64,000 nucleotides of DNA. It comes from Tsukamurella sp040611135 (GTDB taxonomy: Bacteria; Actinomycetota; Actinomycetes; Mycobacteriales; Mycobacteriaceae). The stretch lies in the NCBI RefSeq assembly GCF_040611135.1, contig NZ_JBEXNL010000003.1, positions 1 to 64,000 on the forward strand, written 5' to 3'. Both the position numbers and the translations under genes were made by a program. The notes beneath the pieces were generated by a model, which was not told the DNA's origin, ran no database searches, and saw only the letters and a program-made list of their open reading frames with translations. Position 1 is the stretch's first letter. Each line of letters starts with the position of its first letter. Of this stretch, positions 57,836-64,000 are shown piece by piece.

Positions 57836-59197
57836 ATGGGAATCCTGCAACGGTTCGAGCGCAAGCTCGAGGGGGCCGTCGGTGACGGCTTCGCCCGCGT
57901 GTTCGGCGGCAAGGTGGTCCCCCAGGAAGTGGAGGCCGCACTCCAGCGCGAGGCTGAGGATCAGCTGCAGACACTGGGAGACGGGGCGTACCTGGTACCC
58001 AATAAGTACGTCATCGCCGTCTCCCCCACCGACCAGGAGACCTTCGAGGCGGACCGCGAACTCGCGATCCGTGCCTTCTCGAAGCACCTCGACGAATACA
58101 TCCACGACAACGGCTGGCAGACTTATGGTGACGTGGTCGTCCATTTCGAACAGTCACCTGGTCTGCACACCGGCCAGTTCCGGGCCCGCGGCACCGTGGA
58201 CCCGGACGCAGTTCCCCAGAACCTTGTACCCCAGCGACCACCTGCAGAATCAGGAGCCGATTCGATGAGCAACAACCCCGGATACGACCAGGGACGGCAC
58301 GGCGGCCAGTACGACCAGGGCGGCTACCAGCAGCAGCAACAGCCGGGGTACGACCAGCAGCAGGGCTACGGCCAGCAGCCCGGGTACGACCAGAACTACG
58401 NNNNNNNNNNNNNNNNNNNNNNNNNNNNNNNNNNNNNNNNNNNNNNNNNNNNNNNNNNNNNNNNNNNNNNNNNNNNNNNNNNNNNNNNNNNNNNNTACGG
58501 TCAGCAGAACTACCAGCAGCCCGCCTACGACCAGGGCTACCAGCAGCACGGCCAGCAGGGCTACGACCAGGGCGGCTACCAGCAGCAGGGCGGCTACGAC
58601 CAGAACTACGGTCAGCAGAACTACCAGCAGCCCGCCTACGACCAGGGCTACCAGCAGCACGGCCAGCAGGGCTACGACCAGGGCGGCTACCAGCAGCAGG
58701 GCGGTTACGACCAGAACTACGCCCAGCAGCCCGGGTACGACCAGAACTACGGTCAGCAGAACTACCAGCAGCCCGCCTACGACCAGGGCTACCAGCAGCA
58801 GGGCTACGACCAGGGATACGCCCAGCCGGCCCAGCAGGGGTACGACCAGGGCTACGGCCAGCAGCCCGCCTACGACCAGGGCTACGCTCAGCCCCAGGGC
58901 GGCTACCAGGCGCAGGCCGTGACGTTGTACCTCGAGGACGGCTCCAACCGCACCTTCGCGCTCCGCGAGGGCACGAACGTCATCGGCCGCGGCCAGGACG
59001 CCCAGTTCCGTCTCCCCGACACGGGCGTCTCGCGGCGGCACGTCGAGATCCGCTGGGACGGCTACGCCGCCGTCCTCAACGACCTCGGCTCCACCAACGG
59101 GACCTCGGTCAACGACGTGCCCGTCTCCAACTGGGAGCTCGCCGACGGTGACCGCATCCGCGTCGGCCACTCCGACATCGTGGTCCGCTTCCAGTAG
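57836..59197 (+). CDS. fhaA: FhaA: DUF3662 plus C-terminal FHA domain
   Basis: The N-terminal DUF3662 domain (1 to about 115: GILQRFERKLEGAVGDGFAR, GKVVPQEVEAALQREAED) is followed by a Gln/Tyr/Gly-rich low-complexity region of about 220 residues built on YDQGYQQ-like repeats, and a C-terminal FHA domain (VIGRGQDAQFRLPD, SRRHVEI, LGSTNGTSVND). FhaA binds phosphorylated PknB targets such as MviN and dampens peptidoglycan synthesis in mycobacteria. A 95-base N run lies in the repeats, so the true length is unknown. GAGGAAGGGGG precedes the ATG. It heads the division cluster. Confidence 0.94.
   Translation: MGILQRFERKLEGAVGDGFARVFGGKVVPQEVEAALQREAEDQLQTLGDGAYLVPNKYVIAVSPTDQETFEADRELAIRAFSKHLDEYIHDNGWQTYGDVVVHFEQSPGLHTGQFRARGTVDPDAVPQNLVPQRPPAESGADSMSNNPGYDQGRHGGQYDQGGYQQQQQPGYDQQQGYGQQPGYDQNYXXXXXXXXXXXXXXXXXXXXXXXXXXXXXXXXYGQQNYQQPAYDQGYQQHGQQGYDQGGYQQQGGYDQNYGQQNYQQPAYDQGYQQHGQQGYDQGGYQQQGGYDQNYAQQPGYDQNYGQQNYQQPAYDQGYQQQGYDQGYAQPAQQGYDQGYGQQPAYDQGYAQPQGGYQAQAVTLYLEDGSNRTFALREGTNVIGRGQDAQFRLPDTGVSRRHVEIRWDGYAAVLNDLGSTNGTSVNDVPVSNWELADGDRIRVGHSDIVVRFQ
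58401..58495. other. Assembly gap (95 N)
   Basis: Ninety-five ambiguous bases occur within the fhaA repeat region. The frame is open on both sides when the gap is read as 95 bases, but gap sizes inside tandem repeats are usually estimates. Confidence 0.97.
58496..58717 (+). repeat. Tandem 111-bp repeats in fhaA
   Basis: Two almost identical 111-bp units (58496-58606 and 58607-58717), each beginning TACGGTCAGCAGAACTACC, encode 37 residues rich in Gln, Tyr and Gly. Partial copies extend to about 58890 and across the gap on the left. The repeats explain the assembly break. Confidence 0.92.
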
Positions 59198-59292
59198 ATT
59201 TCACGTGGGGGCGGCGCAAGCACGCCCGTGACAAGCGCCCGGCCGCCGGGCGCCGAGCGCGTGTGCGTCGACAGGACCAGGAGGGAGACACC

Positions 59293-59757
59293 GTGCAGGG
59301 ACTCGTGCTGCAGCTGACCCGGGCGGGTTTCCTCCTGCTGCTCTGGCTCTGTGTCTGGCTGGTCATCAGCGCGCTCCGCACGGACGCCCGCCTCGCCTCG
59401 GGCCTGCGCCCGCGGCAGAAGGAGGCCAAGGCGCCCCGTCGGGCCCTGTTCTCCCGCACCAGCAAGGTCGCGAAGTACCTCGTGGTCACCCACGGCCCTC
59501 TCGCGAACACGCGGATCACCCTCGGCCAACAGCCCGTGCTCATCGGCCGCGCCGACGACTCCACCCTCGTCCTCAACGACGACTACGCCTCGACCAGGCA
59601 CGCACGCCTCTCCCGCGACGGTGACGACTGGTACGTCGAGGACCTCGGGTCCACGAACGGCACCTATCTGGCCCGCAACAAGGTCACCACTCCCACCCGC
59701 GTCCCATTGGGCACCCCGGTGCGCGTGGGCAAGACAGTGATCGAGTTGCGCCCGTGA
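59293..59757 (+). CDS. fhaB: FhaB/FipA: membrane-anchored FHA protein
   Basis: This 154-residue protein has one N-terminal helix (LTRAGFLLLLWLCVWLVISA) and a C-terminal FHA domain (VLIGRADDSTLVL, STRHARLSRD, DLGSTNGTYL). In mycobacteria FhaB (FipA) links FtsQ and FtsZ at the septum. The GTG at 59293 is chosen for its GGAGGGAG ribosome site and because it gives the usual short N-terminus before the helix. The stop overlaps the pstP start (GTGA). Confidence 0.94.
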   Translation: MQGLVLQLTRAGFLLLLWLCVWLVISALRTDARLASGLRPRQKEAKAPRRALFSRTSKVAKYLVVTHGPLANTRITLGQQPVLIGRADDSTLVLNDDYASTRHARLSRDGDDWYVEDLGSTNGTYLARNKVTTPTRVPLGTPVRVGKTVIELRP

Positions 59758-61211
59758 GCCTCGTCCTTCGATATGCAGCGCGCTCCGACCGGGGCCTCGT
59801 CCGTAGCAACAACGAGGACTCCGTGTACGCCGGCGCACGGCTGCTCGCCCTGGCCGACGGCATGGGCGGCCACGCCGCCGGCGAGGTCGCCTCGCAGCTG
59901 ATGATCGCCGCGCTCGAACCGCTCGACGACGACGAGCCCGGCGGCGACCTCCTCGGCACGCTCGAGGACGCCATGATCGCCGGCAACGAGACCATCGCCG
60001 ACCAGGTCGCCGAGGACCCCGAACTCGACGGCATGGGCACCACGTTGACCGCGATCCTGTTCGCCGGGTCCAAGCTGGGCCTGATCCACGTCGGCGATTC
60101 CCGCGGCTACCTGCGACGCGACGGCCAGCTCACCCGCATCACCAAGGACGACACCTTCGTCCAGACCCTCGTCGACGAGGGCCGGATCACCGCCGAGCAG
60201 GCACACACCCACCCGCAGCGCTCACTGATCATGAAGGCCCTCACCGGCCACGAGGTCGAGCCCACCCTCACGCTGCGCGAGGCCAAGGACGGCGACGTCT
60301 ACATGCTGTGCTCCGACGGCCTCTCGGACGTCGTCAGTGACGAGACCATCGGCGAGACCCTCGCCCTGGCCAGCGAAGACGTCGGGGCCGCCGCGGACCG
60401 TCTGATCGAGCTCGCGCTCCGCTCCGGCGGCCCGGACAACGTCACCGTCGTCGTGGCGCGGGTCGAGGACAGCAGCTTCGGCCAGAGCCGCCCCATCGTC
60501 GGCGGCGCCGCGAACGACGACGACGAGGACTACGTCCCCCCGGCCAACACCGCAGCCGGCCGTGCCGCCGCGCTCCGGCCCCCGCGCAAGGCGCCCCGTC
60601 GGGTCGTGGCGACGGAGGTCGACGAGGCGGACGAGCCCGCCCGCCGCTCCCGCCGCAAGTGGATCGCGCTCGCCGCGGTCCTCGTGCTGCTCGTCGCCGG
60701 CGGTATCGGGCTGCTCGTGACCCGGTCCGTCGTGAACTCGAGCTACTTCGTGGCCTCGACCGACAAGGGCACCATCGCGATCTCGCACGGCGTGAAGGTC
60801 TCCCTGTTCGGTCGTGCGCTGAACACCCAGCAGGAGGTCGTCTGCATCGCCGACGCCCCCGCCGACGGGCGCGCGCCGCAGGGCTGCACACCGCTCACCG
60901 TCGACGATCTGACCCCGCGCGGACGGGCCAGCCTGGCCGGCCTGCCCTACGCGAGCTCGCTCGACGATGCCCGCGAGCAGGCCAAGAACCTCATCGAACG
61001 GGTCAACCTCGTCGAACGCTGCGCGATCACCACCGAGGTGGACCCCTCACCCGCCCCGCACCCGACGGACCCGAGCGCCCCGTCGCCGACGGTGACCCCG
61101 ACGGTCGCACCCCCCGCGGGCGAGACCCTCGCGCCGCCGCCCGCACCCGTCACCCGGGTCGTCACCCAGACCTCGACGCCCGAGCGGCCGTGCCGCGGAG
61201 GGCCCTCGTGA
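59754..61211 (+). CDS. pstP: PstP: PP2C-type Ser/Thr protein phosphatase
   Basis: This 485-residue protein has a PP2C catalytic domain (1 to about 235) with the metal motifs SNNEDSVY, LADGMGGHAAGE, HVGDSRGYL, CSDGLSDVV and GGPDNVTVVV. A basic juxtamembrane stretch (PARRSRRKW) and one helix (about 303-323) follow, and then an extracellular domain with a Pro/Thr-rich tail. It reverses PknA/PknB phosphorylation of division and cell-wall proteins. The GTG start overlaps fhaB, and the stop overlaps rodA. Confidence 0.95.
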   Translation: MSLVLRYAARSDRGLVRSNNEDSVYAGARLLALADGMGGHAAGEVASQLMIAALEPLDDDEPGGDLLGTLEDAMIAGNETIADQVAEDPELDGMGTTLTAILFAGSKLGLIHVGDSRGYLRRDGQLTRITKDDTFVQTLVDEGRITAEQAHTHPQRSLIMKALTGHEVEPTLTLREAKDGDVYMLCSDGLSDVVSDETIGETLALASEDVGAAADRLIELALRSGGPDNVTVVVARVEDSSFGQSRPIVGGAANDDDEDYVPPANTAAGRAAALRPPRKAPRRVVATEVDEADEPARRSRRKWIALAAVLVLLVAGGIGLLVTRSVVNSSYFVASTDKGTIAISHGVKVSLFGRALNTQQEVVCIADAPADGRAPQGCTPLTVDDLTPRGRASLAGLPYASSLDDAREQAKNLIERVNLVERCAITTEVDPSPAPHPTDPSAPSPTVTPTVAPPAGETLAPPPAPVTRVVTQTSTPERPCRGGPS

Positions 61212-62629
61212 CGTCCGGCGTCAGCACCCCCGGCACGGGCATCGCGCTCGACCCGAACCGCCGTTCCCGGACCCAGGAGCTGGTCCTGCTCGGCGCCGCC
61301 ACGGTGGTGACGGGCACCTCGCTCGCGCTCGTCGAATGGGCGCAGGAACAGCGCCTCACGCTCGACCTCGCGAAGTACGTCGTCGCGTTCGTCGTGCTCT
61401 ACGGCGCGGCGCACTACGCGGTGCGCCGGTTCGCGCCCCACGCAGACCCGGTCATCCTGCCGGTCGTGGCCATGCTCAACGGCCTGGGCCTCGTGCTGAT
61501 CCACCGCCTCGACCTGGGCAACGCCCACGCCGAGAACGGGCGCGTCAGCCAGACGCAGGAGGCCAACCAGCAGGTCCTGTGGACCCTGCTGGGCCTCGCG
61601 GTCATGGTCGGTGTGCTCGCGCTGTTGCGCGATCACCGGACGCTGTCGAAGTACGCGTACACGATCGGCCTGGGCGGGGTCGTGTTCCTCGCGCTGCCGG
61701 CCCTGCTGCCGGCGAGCCTGTCGGAGATCAACGGCTCCAAGAACTGGATCAAGACGCCGCTGTTCAACATCCAGCCCAACGAGGTCAGCAAGATCCTGCT
61801 GATCATCTTCACCGCGGCGTTCCTGGTGTCCAAGCGCGACCTGTTCACCTCGGCGGGCCGGCGCGTGCTGGGCGTCGACCTCCCGCGCGCGCGGGACCTC
61901 GCGCCGCTGCTGCTCGTCTGGCTGCTCGCGATCGCCGTCCTCGGCATCGAGAACGACCTCGGCACGCCGATGCTCATCTTCTTCACCGTCCTGGCCATGG
62001 TCTACATCGCCACCGAGCGCATCGGCTGGATCGTGGTGGGCCTGAGCCTCGCGGTCGTCGGCGCCGTCGCGGCGTACCAACTCTTCCCGCACCTGCGGGT
62101 GCGGGTCGAGGTGTGGCAGGACCCGTTCGCCACGTACGAGACCATCGGCTATCAGCCCGCGCAGGCGCTGTTCTCCCTGGCCACGGGCGGTCTCGCCGGG
62201 ACCGGCCTCGGCTCCGGCCGGCCCACGATGGTGCCCTTCGCGTCCACCGACTTCATCATCGCCGCGATCGGTGAGGAACTGGGCCTCATCGGCCTGGCCG
62301 CCGTGCTGATGCTGTTCCTGGTGCTGATCTTCCGCGGCTTCCGCGCGAGCCTGACGGTGCGCGACAGCTTCGGCAAGCTGCTCGCCGCGGGCCTGGCCTC
62401 GACGATGGCGATCCAGCTGTTCGTCGTCGTCGGCGGCGTCACCAAGCTGATCCCGCTGACCGGCCTCACCACGCCCTTCATGAGCTACGGCGGGTCGTCG
62501 CTGCTCACCAACTACGCGCTCATCGCGATCCTGCTCCGCATCTCCAACGCGGCGCGGGAGCCCAAGGTCGCGCGCAAGCCCGGCGCGCCGGTCCCCGACC
62601 GGCCGACCGAGATCGTGAAGCGCGTATGA
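61208..62629 (+). CDS. rodA: SEDS-family peptidoglycan glycosyltransferase RodA/FtsW
   Basis: This 473-residue SEDS protein has about ten to twelve helices. Signature segments are INGSKNWIKTPLFNIQPNEVSK, here described as the family's GSxxWI...QPxExxK box, GIENDLGTPMLIF, the catalytic-Asp region VWQDPFATYETIGYQ, and the C-terminal LTTPFMSYGGSSLL. It polymerises lipid II for elongation with the class B PBP encoded next. The GTG start overlaps the pstP stop; the stop overlaps pbpA. Confidence 0.94.
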   Translation: MTSGVSTPGTGIALDPNRRSRTQELVLLGAATVVTGTSLALVEWAQEQRLTLDLAKYVVAFVVLYGAAHYAVRRFAPHADPVILPVVAMLNGLGLVLIHRLDLGNAHAENGRVSQTQEANQQVLWTLLGLAVMVGVLALLRDHRTLSKYAYTIGLGGVVFLALPALLPASLSEINGSKNWIKTPLFNIQPNEVSKILLIIFTAAFLVSKRDLFTSAGRRVLGVDLPRARDLAPLLLVWLLAIAVLGIENDLGTPMLIFFTVLAMVYIATERIGWIVVGLSLAVVGAVAAYQLFPHLRVRVEVWQDPFATYETIGYQPAQALFSLATGGLAGTGLGSGRPTMVPFASTDFIIAAIGEELGLIGLAAVLMLFLVLIFRGFRASLTVRDSFGKLLAAGLASTMAIQLFVVVGGVTKLIPLTGLTTPFMSYGGSSLLTNYALIAILLRISNAAREPKVARKPGAPVPDRPTEIVKRV

Positions 62630-64000
62630 ACGCACCGATCCGCCGCATCTCCTTCGTCGTGATCCTGCTGGTGGCGGCGCTCCTCGCGAACGCCACCTGG
62701 GTGCAGGTCTTCCGCGCGTCCGAACTGCGGTCCGACACCCGCAACGAGCGCGTCCTCCTCGACGAGTACGCGCGGCAGCGCGGCTCGATCCTCGCGGGCG
62801 GCCAGGTGATGGCCCAGTCGGTCAAGACCGACGACCGGTACAAGTACCTGCGCACCTACCCCGAGCAGATGGCGCGCGCGTACGCGCCGCTGACCGGCTA
62901 CTACTCGATGATCTTCAGTTCGAGCGGACTGGAGCACGCCGAGGAGTCGATACTCAACGGCAGCGACGACCGGCTCTTCGGTCGGCGCGTCGTCGACCTG
63001 CTCTCCGGTCGCGACCCGAGCGGCGGCAACGTGATCACCACGATCAACCCGACGATGCAGCGGATCGCCTACGAGAAGCTGTCGACGGCCTGCGGATCGA
63101 ACGGCCCGTGCCACGGCGCGGCCGTCGCGATCGAACCGTCCACCGGCAAGATCCTGGCGATGGTCTCGACCCCCAGCTACGACCCGAACCCCCTGTCCTC
63201 GCACGACACGGACGCGGTGAACAAGACCTGGAACGAACTCAAGGACGATCCCGATAAGCCCATGGACAACCGGGCCACCGGCTGGACCTACCCCCCGGGA
63301 TCGACGTTCAAGGTGATCACCACCGCGGCGGCGCTCTCGGAGAACAAGGGAATCGATCTGAACACCCGGCTCACCGCCGACAAGCAGATCACCCTGCCGG
63401 GCGGCGGCGGGACGACGCTGCAGAACTATGCGGGGATGACGTGTCCGGAATCGTCGGGCGGTACCGTCAGCCTGTTGCAGGCGTTCCAGTACTCGTGCAA
63501 CACCGCGTTCGTGGACCTGGCCACGGCGAAGATGCAGGACGGAGGAGAGGCGATCAAGGCGATGGCGAACAACTTCGGCGTCAATTCGACGCCCGACCCC
63601 ATCCCGCTGCGCGTCGCGCAGTCCGTCACCGGCCCCCTGTCCGACGGTGCCCAGACGGGCCAGTCGGCGATCGGGCAGCTCGACGTCGCGTTGACGCCGC
63701 TGCAGAACGCGGTGATCGCGGCGACGCTCGCCAACGGCGGCGTCCGCATGCAGCCCTATCTGGTCGACTCCTTCCAGGCACCCGACCTCACGACCTTCGG
63801 CAGCACCTCGCCCAAGCGCGTGGGCCAGGCGATCTCCCCGCAGGTCGCGGCGCAGCTGCGCGAACTGATGGTCGCGTCGGAACAGCACACGAAGGGTGCC
63901 GGCGGCAGGGTGGCGATCGCCTCCAAGACCGGCACGGCGGAACACTCACAGGGCCAGCGCGGCGGCGAAGCGCCGCACGCCTGGTACATCGGGTACGGCC
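62626..64000 (+). CDS. pbpA: PbpA: class B penicillin-binding protein (partial, runs off the end)
   Basis: The first 458 residues are present. One N-terminal helix (ISFVVILLVAALLANATWVQ) is followed by the dimerisation domain (QRGSILAGG) and the transpeptidase domain. The active site shows SxxK in PPGSTFKVIT, SxN in YSCNTAF, and KTG in ASKTGTAEH near residue 436. It cross-links peptidoglycan in partnership with RodA. The ATG overlaps the rodA stop (ATGA). In relatives pknA and pknB follow. Confidence 0.95.
   Translation, partial: MNAPIRRISFVVILLVAALLANATWVQVFRASELRSDTRNERVLLDEYARQRGSILAGGQVMAQSVKTDDRYKYLRTYPEQMARAYAPLTGYYSMIFSSSGLEHAEESILNGSDDRLFGRRVVDLLSGRDPSGGNVITTINPTMQRIAYEKLSTACGSNGPCHGAAVAIEPSTGKILAMVSTPSYDPNPLSSHDTDAVNKTWNELKDDPDKPMDNRATGWTYPPGSTFKVITTAAALSENKGIDLNTRLTADKQITLPGGGGTTLQNYAGMTCPESSGGTVSLLQAFQYSCNTAFVDLATAKMQDGGEAIKAMANNFGVNSTPDPIPLRVAQSVTGPLSDGAQTGQSAIGQLDVALTPLQNAVIAATLANGGVRMQPYLVDSFQAPDLTTFGSTSPKRVGQAISPQVAAQLRELMVASEQHTKGAGGRVAIASKTGTAEHSQGQRGGEAPHAWYIGYG

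Noticed and set aside
58301..58900. Regular repeats that might be taken for a CRISPR array
   Set aside because: The repeats are in frame, have no unique spacers, and encode the FhaA low-complexity region.

Overview
The window is GC-rich (about 70% by eye), densely coded actinobacterial chromosome. Its right end carries fhaA-fhaB-pstP-rodA-pbpA next to a tRNA-Leu gene, the arrangement known from Mycobacterium tuberculosis and relatives, so the host is a member of the Mycobacteriales (Tsukamurella, Gordonia or a close relative would fit; the sequence alone does not settle the genus). A 95-base run of N and several one-base frameshifts, two of them in C runs, show that this is draft sequence.

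Layout. (1) 1-2721: insertion-sequence debris, with the tail of an IS630-type transposase, a complete IS3-family element with 25-bp perfect inverted repeats, and a frameshifted IS110-type transposase. (2) 3024-4329: a YdcF-family protein and a TSUP permease. (3) 4387-17628: agmatine/polyamine catabolism. AguA and AguB would turn agmatine into putrescine. A copper amine oxidase and an aldehyde dehydrogenase would turn putrescine into GABA, and GabT and GabD would take GABA to succinate. An APC permease, a universal stress protein, a TetR regulator with two matching operators, and a PucR regulator accompany them. (4) 17629-18398: two tiny translationally coupled membrane proteins that look like a degenerate CrcB/Fluc pair.

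(5) 18419-39274: a surface or exopolysaccharide locus. It has an initiating sugar-phosphate transferase, two paralogous C-methyltransferase-type proteins (one lacking the expected catalytic residues), an RfbF-like nucleotidyltransferase, a PIG-L deacetylase, an epimerase, an RmlC-like epimerase, a GSA-aminomutase-like aminotransferase, five glycosyltransferase genes (four GT4/GT2-type, one of them a GT2-GT4 fusion, plus one WecG/TagA type), a flippase, a Wzz-like protein and a large lipoprotein. A two-gene cassette (unknown protein plus XRE/ImmA-type metallopeptidase, 28429-30181) interrupts it and is the best candidate for an undescribed system.

(6) 39287-42157: a nitronate monooxygenase remnant, a PF10118-type metal-dependent hydrolase, a small acidic protein and an NAD(P)-dependent oxidoreductase behind a strong promoter with a long inverted repeat. 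(7) 42323-54424: an aromatic meta-cleavage locus of the 3-hydroxyphenylpropionate type (flavin hydroxylase, extradiol dioxygenase, C-C hydrolase, two hydratases, aldolase, acylating acetaldehyde dehydrogenase) with its own TetR regulator. Downstream in the same operon lie two paralogous amidohydrolases (one Tat-exported), a frameshifted acyltransferase and a secreted serine protease. (8) 54715-57043: an arylsulfatase broken by two one-base deletions. (9) 57538-64000: tRNA-Leu(CAG) and the start of the growth/division cluster (FHA proteins, Ser/Thr phosphatase, SEDS polymerase, penicillin-binding protein), running off the end of the window.
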